NCBI GenBank assembly: GCA_037903475.1
Contig: JBAJFG010000636.1
Coordinates: 186,001-250,000 of the forward strand
DNA: 64,000 nt
Reading direction: 5' to 3'
From: Ancylostoma caninum
Taxonomy: Eukaryota; Nematoda; Chromadorea; Rhabditida; Ancylostomatidae
Positions 24,101 to 34,710 of the stretch are shown here, one piece after another. The notes beneath the pieces are model-generated. The model ran no database searches. It worked only from the letters and a program-made list of their open reading frames with translations, and had not been told where the DNA came from. Every line of letters starts with the position of its first letter. The first letter of the stretch is position 1. Made by a program: the position numbers and the translations under genes.

Positions 24101-26774
24101 CAGTTGCTACGACACCGATCCCGGGGCGCGCGGCGCGGTCGCGCTGCGTGCTTCTCGAGGCCGCGAAAGGGCCACCACCATTGCGTCCACTGTAAATACA
24201 TAGTTGTCATCATGGAATTACAGGTTTTCTGTCCTGAAAACAACTGCTGGGAGCCGGGAGTTCCCATGCTCACACCACGGTCGAGGTCCGCCATTGCTGT
24301 TCTCGGTGGTTGCATATATTGTAAGTTTAACAGGTTTAATAATGAGTGTATTGAACGTTACCTCATAAAAACACTGAGAGATGCAAAGCTGCTGCGCAGT
24401 TTGTTCGCTTATAGGGCGATTTATACTAGATGCGTGCGTCACTCGCGCGTTAGACGCACAAGACTTTCCATCAAGTCCGTGGACGCCCCGATTGAAGGTA
24501 TCACGTGCTATAGCGCGTTTCAGAGAAGAAAATAATCCATGAAAAATTGCAGGAAAAAAAGAATTGTGTGGCTGCGACTCAAAGAAGTTGCCGCGGTCCA
24601 AAAACGTTAGTTCACTAGTGGTAACGCGTGTGATTACGACGCGTCAAAATGACAGTTGTGAAATGTCCTGCATCTAACGCGAAGGATATCCAAGGGGTTG
24701 GTTCATGCACAAATATTCAAAATGACAGTTGTGAAATGTCCTGCATCTAACGCGAAGGATGTCCAAGGGGCTGGTTCATGCCCAAATATTCAGCTATTGT
24801 CGCGTACAAGAAGCACTATAGCCGTGAAGACGCAAACACATGCTTCTCACCTGCGTTTGAGCTGCGTCAGGGCTGCGACTGGGTATCGCTCACCATAAAG
24901 ACGCCCACGCGTCAAACGCGCGCACCTAGTATAAATTGCCCTCATAAATATGGCAGAAGTTCTGGGGCAGTTGCACGTAGTTTTTGAAAGCACCATAACT
25001 TGACGCCCCTAGACAAGCGGGAGCTGCGTCATTTGGAGGAGGACAGGGACCTGCAGGACCACCTGGACCTCTAGGAGACGCTGGAGCACCTGGCAACCCA
25101 GGACAGCCTGGACAACCAGGTCAGGCGGGCACTCCCGGAACGAAGAGTGTGGACTTCCTGGACCTCCCTGACCTGCTGGACTACCTGGACCACCCGGACC
25201 ACCCGGAGAACCCGGCCCAGGAGGTGGCCTTGCTGTTCCAGGACACTCTGGACCTGCTGGCCCACCAGGAGAATCAGTGTTTTCGTTGATAGTGAAAGCG
25301 ACACAAAGTTATTTTACCAGAAGCCTAAGAGTATCTCTATAGTTCGCTAGCAATCGTGGCGGTCGCCACCACAGCCGGCTATCGTCACGATCGGCACGAC
25401 CGTCGGCGATTGCCACATGTATAAAGTTAATGAGGAGACTTCAGACGTGGGAGAGAGATGATAACTGATGCGGCGTGGCGATTGATAGGCATCGTTTCCA
25501 CTATCGCTATCACTTACATCGCTAGTTAAGTTTGGGCACATCTTCGAGAGTACGGGCGATGAGCTCCGTTTGTCAGCGATCCTTGGCGATGCAACGTAGC
25601 AATCGATACGTATCATTTCCAAGATCATTATCTCTTATACCGCCAGTCCATTTTTATTATTTTGAACTGGCGGAGTCTGGGGATGCTCTAAGGATTACGT
25701 ATCGATACTCGAACGAGCAGCAAGCACTGTTATCGGGTGGGCTCTGTTCATCGAAAATTCCACAGCTGCTGTTAAGCCCTGGAAACTTGAGTAGGTGGTT
25801 GTAGAGACAGGTCTCGAGAGTAGGTGGGATGAGTCAAAACCCAGAAGCCCAAACGGTCTTTATACGGTTTGCACGTACAAAGCTGCGTTACCCTCGTAGT
25901 AGAGCAATGAGCTGAGATTTCAGTGATAGGCGGCCATGATGGGAACTCGGTGTTATCTTCTGTCGACAGATTCTCTCTGGAGACACAACAGTGGGAGAAA
26001 ATTGTACCGATGCGATCACCACGAGAACTTTGTGCTGCTACGACACTTAACGACAAGATCTTCGTGTGCGGCGGGTTAGTTTTCGTGGAATTTTTTGCTA
26101 TTGAGCTTTTCCATGTATATTTATCTGTTTTATGTGTTAAACTTCTTTAATCTGTTCGATTTTGTTTCGATTCCTTTTTGAGGAGTGCGCTTCATCGTGA
26201 GGGAAAGGGCGTGGCCAAGCGACTCTGATTGGCACATTCAATTCGCCCGTCACGCCCACCTGTTTGAACTCGTACGGCGCCACGCATAAATACATCATGT
26301 GTTAAGTAATAGATGCCGTACGTAATCGATCAGGTGGGCGTGACCGGCGGATTGAATGCGCCAGTCAGATTTATTTGGTCACGCCCCTTTTTCCCCCATT
26401 ATGACACACCTCTTTCTAGGTCGAATGGCACTGAATGTTTGAATACTGTGGAATGCTACGACCCGACTCTGAACCGCTGGTTTTCGATGGCACCCATGAA
26501 AGTGGCGCGAAAGGGTTTGTCGGTGGTCACGTACGATAACGTGATATATGCCATATCAGGGTTGGTCTATCAGGGTCAGAAGTACATTTAAGCATTTGCT
26601 AAAGATAGGCGATTGTTTTTCTTCAGAGAAAATGACTCAACTACACTTTGTTCAATGGAAGTGTATCGAGAGGATGCAGACGAGTGGGAATTCGCCGCGT
26701 ACCTGCAAACTGGCAGAAAAGAGTTTGGAGCTGCAGTGGTCCAAGTTTCCATTGATCAGTTATCCAAAATGTGA
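18116..26774 (+). CDS. BTB-BACK-Kelch protein, KLHL18-like CUL3 substrate adaptor (651 aa)
   Basis: Sixteen exons close in phase: 18116-18253, 19139-19279, 20596-20688, 20834-20921, 20989-21098, 21724-21824, 21883-22083, 22673-22775, 22862-22976, 23064-23200, 23600-23686, 23760-23864, 24224-24320, 25924-26074, 26420-26560, 26627-26774 (stop TGA). The ATG abuts a TTTCCAG acceptor, suggesting trans-splicing or a 5' UTR intron. The BTB fold is clear (LDELRRDGLLCDVELSVGDH, VVLAAVIPYFHAMFT), followed by a BACK domain (LSIDELTMLLAKDSLNVENE, VCKAALRWIDHDP) and six Kelch blades with GG pairs and spaced Tyr/Trp (IYVFGGH, LYVCGGE, IGGHDGN, IFVCGG). Such proteins recruit substrates to CUL3 ubiquitin ligases. 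BTB and linker wording (IPYFHAMFT, DEVKDYLLVPN) is closest to my recollection of KLHL18. The end of exon 1 uses a weak GTGGAT donor. Introns carry at least five repeats and a collagen relic. Confidence 0.93.
18331..18803. mobile_element. 473-bp foldback element in intron 1 of the Kelch gene
   Basis: The two halves are near-perfect inverted copies. CTTAAAGGCAGCAGGAGCTG at the left matches the reverse complement of the right end. The arms include the palindromic-partner words TGGCTTACCTGCAGAGAAAA and CGCGAACACGCCTGGCCGTG. Arms of about 230 bases meet near 18567. There is no coding potential beyond mirror ORFs. The transcript of this intron could form a long double-stranded hairpin. Confidence 0.9.
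19720..20255 (+). mobile_element. Helitron-like element, 3' terminus at 20255 (left limit uncertain)
   Basis: The terminus reads ACCCG-AGCGGAGC-CGGGT (5-bp hairpin, 20227-20244) followed by ATGCCAT and CTAG (20252-20255), then T. Hairpin, short spacer and CTRR end before a host T is the classical Helitron 3' end. Upstream TTGATTTATCAG/TTGATTTTTTTT words resemble the interior of the 50689-51557 element. The 5' end was not identified, so the left coordinate is a guess. It lies in the intron 19280-20595. Confidence 0.6.
22177..22467. mobile_element. MITE with imperfect terminal inverted repeats, Kelch intron
   Basis: The left arm CAAGGTACGATAAGCGTCGA and the right arm (reverse complement) CAAGGAGAGCGTCGATGGAA align over about 80 bases with gaps, sharing GCGTCGATGGAA and GGAAGCACGC followed by GCGCCGCG. 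It lies in the intron 22084-22672. GC-rich CGCGCCGCG blocks are shared with the 23918-24198 element. Confidence 0.7.
23918..24198. mobile_element. 281-bp MITE, TATTTACAGTG termini, Kelch intron
   Basis: TATTTACAGTG begins the element and CACTGTAAATA ends it. Inward, GCGGCCTCGAGAAG and GACCGCGCCGCGC occur in both arms inverted. It fills most of the intron 23865-24223, its right end only about 25 bases before the acceptor of the 24224 exon. Confidence 0.8.
24410..24946. mobile_element. MITE-like element (about 537 bp) with TATAGGGCGATTTATACTAG ends
   Basis: The left terminus TATAGGGCGATTTATACTAG matches the reverse complement of the right terminus, TATGAGGGCAATTTATACTAG, with further shared GTGCG/CGCGC and GACGC words inside. 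A partial copy lies at about 31000-31065. It contains the 73-bp tandem duplication at 24645-24790. It lies in the intron 24321-25923. Confidence 0.75.
24645..24790 (+). repeat. Two tandem copies of a 73-bp unit
   Basis: CAAAATGACAGTTGTGAAAT through GGTTCATGC(A/C)CAAATATTCA occurs twice back to back with period 73 and only a few differences. It lies inside the 24410-24946 element, so it is a recent internal duplication. Confidence 0.93.
25012..25275 (+). pseudogene. Cuticle-collagen Gly-X-Y fragment, broken, inside a Kelch intron
   Basis: 25020-25140 reads as repeated Gly-X-Y triplets (GPAGPPGPLGDAGAPG, then NPGQPGQPGQAGTPG). A shift of frame follows near 25140, and the second half resumes triplets in another frame (GLPGPP, stop TGA, PAGLPGPPGPPGEPG, SGPAGPPGE). 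The composition is typical of nematode cuticle collagens, small secreted proteins of the exoskeleton. The frameshift, the internal stop and the absence of the N-terminal and Cys-flanking regions mark a fragment. It lies in the sense orientation within the 24321-25923 intron of the Kelch gene. Confidence 0.88.
26197..26397. mobile_element. About 200-bp hairpin MITE in Kelch intron
   Basis: GGGCGTGGCCAAGCGACTCT (left) pairs with the reverse complement of the right arm, GGGCGTGACCAAATAAATCT. The arms continue through CATTCAAT.CGCC.GTCACGCCCACCTG into TACGTACGGC-type words, leaving a loop of about 30 bases. It occupies most of the intron 26075-26419. Confidence 0.85.
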
Positions 26775-28420
26775 AGGGCAAGCAATGGGTCCAAATGAGA
26801 GCGAAATTCTATGCATAGCTGTTAATCTCACTGTAAAAGTTCTTCTTTCCTGACTACTTATGTACTATTTACACTTCTTTTCAAGTGTGATTCCTTCGAA
26901 TTTAATTATATCTATTTTGCCAAAAATGAGCCGGGGTGATCATTTACAGAATTCCACTTTGTGTTACTGTACATAACTGTGATATTGGAATTTGTTGTTG
27001 CCTTTTAATTGTTCTGTTGCCCACTTTTTTGAGGAATAAATATTGTTACGTAGTTGTTAGTTTTCTTCAATGGAAAGCCATTGTTGGAGTTTACTCAGGA
27101 AGACTCACGCAGAACGGTGTACTGATCTCGAAATCGATGTCCATTTTGTCAAATGCGCGGCTTTTGCTTCGCTTTTGCCAAAGAAAAAAAATTCTTTTCG
27201 AAATACCTAGTCAGAACCTCAAACAGCCGCACGGTCACTTTCACAAATGGAATTTCCGCGAAAATCGAATTTTCAGGCCAAATTTGCCCAGACTGCACAG
27301 TGTCATCTTTCCGGCATAATTCCAGCCTTGTTGTCAGTAACCTACTACAAGAATTTCTGCTAAACCACTTCAGAGGCCTTTTTTTTCGAGATCGATTCTG
27401 TCCCCGGTGATAAAGCAACTCAAGCAAAAGATGCTCGAGGAAGGAAAAAAAAGGGCTCAGCATAAATTACATCATTACTTGAACAAAATTAAACTTGGAA
27501 CAGGGTTACTGGGTTCTGCTGAAAAGGCAGAGATTTTTATGTGAGATAACTCACAACTCTGTTGCAATTACCATGGAAAGGTGATTGTATTTGAGGTCTG
27601 GATGCATCATTGAGGCTACCCGTGGTAAACGAGTTTGCGCAATTGTCAAAGATGGTCAAGTTTAAGTAGTGCTGACAAGTTTACCCTGGGTAATTTCGAT
27701 GGTGCATGTGACCTAAGATGATGGTGAGCCACATGTATGGAGGATTTGACCGAAAGAGTTCTGTGGAGAAACATGCAGAACTCGATCGATATGCACACAT
27801 ACTGTGCCTAGGAGATAGATTCCCGTCGGTGGAAGGAGGTTTCATAAAATATGGACGTAGATTCCGGCTTGAAAAATTCCATGTAAGGAACAGAATTGTC
27901 GTCATGCTTTTTAACGCTAGATATTCATTTTTTGGTGAGTCTCCGTAATTTTGTACCACCCTGTATATTTTACCCCAATGGTAGAGCATCAATAGGAAAT
28001 TAGTAGAACAATTCTAAGGGGCAATATCAGCACTTTACCAAACATAGAAACATAAAATAATACATAAAAAGGATACGAGAAAATAGAGACCGATACGTTC
28101 CACAGCCCCGCGAAATGACCTCAGGAAGATCAAAACAATCCATACTGATTCCGGCGCGAAACAAGTAGGGCATTGCCAGAATCTAGTCTCATTGCGGATT
28201 TCACAGTCAGGATGAGGGCATCCCGTGCGAGTTCTGTTTGCATTTAATTTTGTTCCTCTGCGTCGTTTAATATTGCTTGCATTTAGTCTTTTTTCCTCTG
28301 CGTGATAGTGTTTTTACAACGAAATATGGCAAGGCACAATTGTTTGTTTACATGTTGCTCACTTTTTATCGGAGTTTTTCCAAGTTTTATAAAAATTTCC
28401 AAGTCGTCCAATTTACAGAG
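26775..28420 (+). other. Intergenic between the Kelch and CCCH genes; possible poly(A) signal
   Basis: An AATAAA hexamer at 27035-27040 is a candidate end signal for the Kelch transcript. 27680-27970 ends in a segment (TACCACCCTGTATA) that looks like a DNA-transposon terminus read in reverse, but I found no matching partner. No gene was supported. Confidence 0.4.
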
Positions 28421-31351
28421 ATGTCCGACCGCCTGCCAGATATCCAGACGAAACTCGATCAAAGCGACGAAATCGACAAAACTGCCGCCAGTTTTATGAA
28501 GACCAGCCTAAATGACTACTCGATGTATGAGGTTGATGAGAAGCACAACACCACTTGTCCACCAGACTTGATGGGATTTGATGTGGTAAGTTTACAATCT
28601 ATTTCATTGAAGAAATTATCTCTTCTGCTTACTTGATCTTGTTCCAGAACCTTCTGCGCAATCTAACCGCACAGGACGCGTATTTACGCGAACAACTTAG
28701 CAGTTGTGTGAAATCAGCGCTGGCCGCTCAGGATCCTTGTACATTGGCTGATGATGAGAGGGAGGAGCTTCTGAGACAGAAAAGAAAGGTATGTTCTCTA
28801 ACAGTATATGGTTACGGTCATGACCTGATTCAGTTTTGGTTTACTGACGTGAACCGCTTCGCAGCCGCAAAGGGGAAACCGCTGCGACGCGGTTTGCTTC
28901 TTGATGTGCCGATTCTGACAGGCATTGACAAGTACCATGTGAGTACCACGTGGGTCTCAACTTTCATTCCTTGTCTTAACACGTTGGGACCCATGTGATA
29001 CACGTCAGCATGTGTTAGGCCAACAACATTCGAAGTCCACAGCACACGCTGCACCACATGCAACGCGGCACTCTGACTGTCTGCGCATCCACACATTTCA
29101 TTGATAATGAATTCTCATTCCATCGTCCTCCTTCAAATTGTAACTTATCCACATGGATGTTGAAGTGCGTGCACTTTGGCGATTCGGATGGAGTACTGAA
29201 ATTAACAAAATAATCAATTTTAATATTAAATTTTTGAAAGTAAGTAGTAAAGAAATTGTTTCATTGTCTCTCTCAGAAAAAAATTCTCGTTGTCTCATTT
29301 TGTCCTTGATTGAGCGGATGACGTCCATTTCTCATTTTCATTTATCTATGTGAGCTTTCGTTTTTTTAATACTCATCGATTAGTTGTTATCTACAGGAAG
29401 ACGCTTACAAAACCGCTTTGTGTGAATCCTGGCGCCGCACGCAGACCTGCAGCTACGGCAAAGAATGTCGTTTTGCCCACGGTGTGGATGAACTACGTCT
29501 TCCGTCTCAGGTATAGTTTGTCTGTAATTACAGCACGGATACTTGACTACAATAGAATCCAGTGGAGTAGTCCCGCTCGCACGCGTCACACCAGCACTGC
29601 TCTGATTGTCTGCGCATCCACATATTCGGCTCACATAGCCCCTATCTTTCTCGAATGGTCCCTCTACTTCCTCTTCAGTCGTGCTACGTAGGCATTGCAG
29701 CACGTGCCAGTGGGTCTACTTCCCAGTAACCTCTATAGGTTGGTAAAAAGCGCTGGCTACAATATACTGTATAATTTTCTCATTGCAGCCTCGTGGTCGT
29801 AACCATCCAAAATACAAAACCGTGCTCTGTGATAAATTCTCCAGTACAGGGTATTGTAAGTACGGAGCGCGGTAAGTAAGCTTTATTATTGTCACATGAA
29901 TTGTCTTTGTGTGAAGTACAGACCTGTGAAGTCATTATTTTCCAGGTGCCAATTCATTCATAAAATTACTAATCCGGCCATTCTCGCACAACAAATGCTC
30001 GCTCGAGAAAATGCCTCTCTCAGGGTATGGCATTTTTTTTTGTATGACGTATCAAAGGAAATTCGAGGTTTTATTATAGGAACAATCGCTGCACTCTAGC
30101 TATGATCAGCCTCCAATTTCTCACTACCGTAACCCGTATGCGATGTCATCTAATAGGCGTCTGGTGGACATGAATACTAGGTGAGGCGTTGTTCTTCTGT
30201 GTTTTTGAAATGTCAAGGACTGTCATGCGTACTGTCCAAGCTACAGTTTATGTTGCTTACTGTTTTCTCGCTAAAGCAAGCCTATTCGCATTTTTGAGGG
30301 AAAATGGGGCGGAGCCACTGTTACAGGATTGGCGGACGCAAAAAGCATTCTAGCGTCTCCCCGTAGTGATAACTCGTCCCCTCTTCCAAATGTACCATGG
30401 GTTCGCAATTTTGAGGCAAAACTGAGGACGAGTGACAGTGAAAATCGGAGGGAAACGTGTGAATGCACTGAGAAACGTCCCTAATATTTCCGCATGAAAA
30501 GAATCTCCAAGAGTTTCTGAGTGGTGTTCGTCTTGATTCCATTCAAAACCTCTGAGAAATATTCTGAGCCCTAATTGTTCGGGAGGTTGTGGGCGGGGCC
30601 AATGTTGGACGACTAGTTGTCTGAGTAAAGCACTCTTGCGCGCGTATCTCCCGAGAAATTCGTACTGTTAGGGAGTGCTGCTCATCATCCACTGCTTATC
30701 GAGATAGAGGATCTGTTCTTTATGTGACTTGTGACGGAGTTCAAACGCGGGTGTAAAAGGCACTTGAAATCTTAACGGGCCGCACGCACCGCAAACTCAA
30801 GCGAGCCTCGCTTATTTAAGAAAGGGAATTTGTACTCTAACAGGTCGTTTGATGTATTCACGATTACTATGAATGCTAGGCTCAGTAGTAGCCCAGACGC
30901 TCAGGCGGCGGTGAGACGCACGCATCTGCGGCCTCAGGGTGGACTGTGGCGTTTAATCTAAGGGTATGCATGCCTTATTGGTCGGTCTTTATGGAAAATC
31001 CTTGGCAAATGGATGCATGCGTCTGACACGCGACAGGCGCACGCACCTGGTATAGATTGCCGAAAAACCAGTCAATCGACAATAATATGCTCGACGCTCG
31101 TCTGACGCATGCACGGTTTTCGCATGAGTGAAATTCTGACGTAGCAGTCGAAACCTACTGTTCAGAAATATATTGACTTTTCCTGTTGCAGCATGCCAAT
31201 CGAAGTGATCAATCAGCGCAGCGATGTCGATCGCGCATTCGCACGCACGGTCGGCAATCAAAATGTCGCTCGTATCGCCCGATCGATAGAGAATCGCCAC
31301 GCTACGCTCAGCAGTCTGCACTGGTTCAACACAAGCAGTCGTCGCTACTAA
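28421..31351 (+). CDS. Tandem CCCH zinc-finger RNA-binding protein, TIS11/OMA/CCCH-1 type (280 aa)
   Basis: Seven exons close in phase: 28421-28585, 28648-28788, 29397-29510, 29789-29871, 29946-30024, 30080-30180, 31192-31351 (stop TAA). The ATG lies 2 bases behind a TTTACAG acceptor, a likely trans-splice site. Two C-x8-C-x5-C-x3-H fingers are exact, with Cys/His at CESWRRTQTCSYGKECRFAH and CDKFSSTGYCKYGARCQFIH, each preceded by the lead-in YKTALC or YKTVLC. The linker between fingers is 23 residues, longer than the 18 of vertebrate TTP and like nematode germline CCCH proteins. Such proteins bind AU-rich or U-rich 3' UTR sites and control mRNA stability or translation, mainly in the cytoplasm. 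The N-terminus is acidic and helical; the C-terminus is Arg/Ser/Asn-rich without motif. Ortholog assignment within the nematode family is not possible by eye. Confidence 0.94.
29056..29110 (+). repeat. Short dispersed repeat, copy 2, CCCH intron 2
   Basis: ATGCAACGCGGCACTCTGAC, TGTCTGCGCATCCACAC and TTTCATTGATA repeat the order seen on the minus strand at 12398-12457. It lies in the intron 28789-29396. Confidence 0.7.
29590..29633 (+). repeat. Short dispersed repeat, copy 3 (partial), CCCH intron 3
   Basis: CTGCTCTGATTGTCTGCGCA followed by TCCACATATTC matches the core of copies 1 and 2. It lies in the intron 29511-29788. Confidence 0.6.
31000..31065 (-). repeat. Partial copy of the 24410-24946 MITE end, CCCH intron 6
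   Basis: The reverse complement reads GGCAATCTATACCAGGTGCG, then TGCG and GACGCATG, then TTTTCCAT, matching the left arm of the 24410 element (GGCGATTTATACTAGATGCG .. GACTTTCCAT). No clear second terminus was seen. Confidence 0.55.
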
Positions 31352-31756
31352 TGTCGGACTAATTTATCCTTGGTAACTTGCACACCACTTGCCGATCATT
31401 TCACTTGTTTCTTTTTTTGACTTGTTTTATTGTCCGTTTTTAGTCACTGTACCACTTTCCTGGTGATTTTAGTTATGTGTCGTGTAGATGCACTCTTGTA
31501 AATATCGTATGCTGTATTTGAGTTAGACTCTGTATATGATCGATTACATTTGTCCATATTGTGCTATATTGCTTGCTTTCTAAGTGGATTCATAAAAGCT
31601 GCAAATTAGGTTGTTACATTGCGGCGTCGATGGAAGACAGCAATCAATACATATCTGTCTGGCCCATGTGGGTTCATTTGAATATGGTTGACAGTTGGGC
31701 AGCTGGAGTGGTGTGTTCTAGCTCCGGGATAGGTTCGTTCATAAACCACTCAGAAC

Positions 31757-32245
31757 TGCAAAAACAAGTTGTCGGCCCAGCTTTGCCCAAAAACAACTTC
31801 CAAACGAGCTTTTAACTAGCAAATCGTTGTCTACCAGCTTGACAACACCATGCCACCTTAAAGCCCAGTTGTCGACAAGCTTTTCTCCCGACAACTTGTC
31901 GACAAGGAAAAGAAAAAACAAGTTGTCGACCAGCTTCTCCAAAAAACAACTTGAAAGCAAGTTTTTGGCCGAAGAAGTTGTCGACAACCTTCTAGCTGAA
32001 CAAGCTGCCGACGAGAGAGAGTCAAGTTCCCATACCCGCATAGCGTACGATGCAACCAATCCAGCTTTAGAAAAGAATTTGGGGGAACGAGTCGAGAACA
32101 AGCTCATACGGTCGACAATCTGTCGGCAAGGAAGAGAAAAAAAACAAGTTGTCGACAAGCTTTTGGGCAAGCAAATTGTCAACCAGGAAGTCCAAAATCA
32201 GGTTGTCGACAAGCTTTTGGAAAAGCAAGTTTCAGATGCGAGAGC
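31757..32245 (+). repeat. Degenerate repeat tract built on AAGTTGTCGACAAGCTTTT (VVDxLL units)
   Basis: At least six copies of CAAGTTGTCGAC(A/C)AGCTT-like words occur between 31760 and 32225, several with a following GG(C/A)AA(G/A)CAA word. In the best frame they read KQVVDKLLGKQ, NQVVDKLLEKQ and EEVVDNLLAEQ. Copies fall in different reading frames (31866 and 31921 shifted relative to 31975 and 32140). A 144-codon frame (31827-32261) spans the tract but does not keep the repeat in one frame. It could be a relic of a coiled-coil repeat gene or a minisatellite. No splice signals or function seen. Confidence 0.6.
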
Positions 32246-32261
32246 GAGAGTGCGAACATAG

Positions 32262-34710
32262 TTTATGGGCTGCAGCAGATGACCAGAGGGCCGCGGTGCA
32301 CGGTCCTTGGGAGTACAATGCTCCACATCCGAAAACAAAAACAAAAATGAAGTGAGAGGTAAAATTATGCCAGAAAAGTCACGTGTTCCCCAAAACATGA
32401 GCTATTATTACTCAGAGATCAATGATGCGCCAAACTGTTAGGTATTGACGCTAGTCCTTGCGATTTTTTCTAGATGCAATTTTCTTTACTAATTTATTAT
32501 CTTATAGGGATGAACTCTATACTGTGTTGAGCCTGACGTTGCCTTGAGTTGTTAGTGGATAAATTTATTTATTGTTTCGCTTGAGAGTTCAGATCGCAGA
32601 ATGCCCAGGTTCACAGAAGAAAGAACATGGAGATTTATAGGGTTTTTAAGTTGTATTCGAAATCTCTATTCTTGCTCTCCAAAGACTTGTGAACAGTTTT
32701 AAAAACCACATTTTGCTTGAGTTTTAAGCCTGCGAAATGGAGCAATGAGTCGATGAAAAACAGCACAACGGAGACCTACCCATACATGCATCCAGATAAA
32801 GCTCCAATAAACATCGAAACTAGCCATACGACCTGTATGAAAGATATGCTCTGCTTGAAATGACTGGTCAACAACGATTTTCTAAGCTCAAAGAAGACAC
32901 GTTTGGACACAATGATACCAACCACTTTGACCGAACAGATTTCTTTCGCGAAGACCTGGGAATCGCTCCAGAAGAATCGGGAATCGTGCGGTCTAACTGG
33001 ACATCATACTTGTCAAATGTATCAAACAATCGAGGGGATTCTGCTGAAAGAATCCAATCGCAAGGGTCTAACTATCTTACCCCATGACAGCACAGGACCC
33101 CATCCTTGTCAGCATCGCCAAACTGGTCCTCCCTTCCATTCATGATGTTTTTTTTTGCATTTGTACTCTACAGAGCTCACGCATTCGAATAGCCTCGGGT
33201 GCTTCCTAGTCGCTATTGAATACAAAGAGGAAATGGTGTTTTTTCTCGAAATGGCGTTTTTTCCTGGATATGACGTTTTTCTTCTTAAGCCACAAAATTG
33301 AGTACGTAATACAATAGTTCTGTGAAAGCAAGTGTGTTGAAGGAATTGTAGAGAATAAAATGCGATTTCAGAAGGTACAAAAGGTATAGAGCACGTTATT
33401 GAGCAATGGCAGTGGGTTGCAGAAATCGCAACTGAAAAAAAACGCAAGGACATATGTTGACAGCTTACACATCCTTCAGGAAATTACGTGGTGAAGCAAA
33501 GAAGGCCTGTGTGGGCAGCGTCTTTGTCTGGAAGCCTAGGCTTAATCCTAAGCCAAGGGTCTAAACCTACGCCCAAACTTGAGTGTTCCCCCCCTCAACT
33601 CCCTTTTCCGACATTTTGTCAATAAATTGGCCTGGCCTGAACTACATAGCTGGATTTTCCTGGACTGCGCTATCCTACCTGTGTTACACTGCTAAATGTT
33701 TTCTCTTTGATCTCCATCTCTTCGCTGTCCCTCCCACCCACCCTCTTCCGTATTTCCATTTACGGCCTTCACAAGTTCAAGTGTAAGAGAACACCAACCC
33801 ATCTAAGCGTTGTAGAACTGTAGTAAGTTGTAAAATGTAGCAGAATTGTTACGTTAAGACCACAGAGTTGACCGAGAAAGTTTTTTCTTCTGTTGGAAAA
33901 AAAACATTGTTACCATTTCTTGCAATATTTCGTCGTCAACTTATGCAATTAAATTTTAAAATACGAAATCAAGAAATTTGAAGTTGAAGCCTAGGCTCTT
34001 CCGCTCTCAGGACATTTCTGTGACATTTCAAGGATGGCACATTTGTGGAGAGATCACGACCACTCAAATTGGCAAGAAAATAAAATCGCTCGAAGACCCG
34101 CAATGCTTATAAGAAAGCGCGAGAAAGAGAACGGCGAGTTTTTACAAAGTTTGAAGAAGGGAGAAAAATTCGTTGAAAAACCAGGCTGTCGTTCTCTGAT
34201 CAAGAAGCAGACGAGACCCGCCTTTTTGACTCGCTTGGGTGGTTAACAGAAAGTTTGTGGTGCCAGCCATGTGTTGCTATTGAATTAGTGCGTCTTCCCT
34301 GATATCTGGATAAAGCAAACGCAGCTGAACCTGCCAAGGTCCACCCCCAACAGATGGGACATGACGAAGAAGTGCTGCATTACGACTGCTACAAGCAGCA
34401 CACCCTGTGTTTTGGCTGCGTTGAGGGGGCTAGCTGCTGCCTGATTAACAGTGGTGTCGTTGGAACCTGCGTTCTACCCCTCATGTCCTGCGTTCTACCC
34501 TCTCCTTGCTATATGGGGACCTGTGTATATATGCCAGTGATTGAGTATCAGAGCTTACAAAGGAAGTGCACGAAGAAAAGCTGCCAATCCACCACGTGAC
34601 CTATATGGGTAGAGAGCCTGTCCAACGTGATGTTACGACCTGTACTTGAAATTTGCTAAATGGTCTACAGAAGCTCAGCAGCAATAACACGTGGAGCAAA
34701 GGAGGGCACT
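32262..34710. other. No supported gene
   Basis: Short ORFs on both strands lack motifs or splice borders. A 70-codon basic frame (34034-34246, KKGEKFVEKPGC) and an 81-codon Cys-rich frame (34354-34599, about 13 Cys) are open but unsupported. The second contains a local duplication of CTGCGTTCTACCC. Confidence 0.3.

Noticed and set aside
25071..25304. Minus-strand ORF rich in Val/Leu/Gln over the collagen relic
   Set aside because: Antisense shadow of Gly-X-Y coding sequence.
27681..27992. Possible transposon ending in TACCACCCTGTATA
   Set aside because: Only one plausible terminus; no inverted partner or transposase similarity seen.
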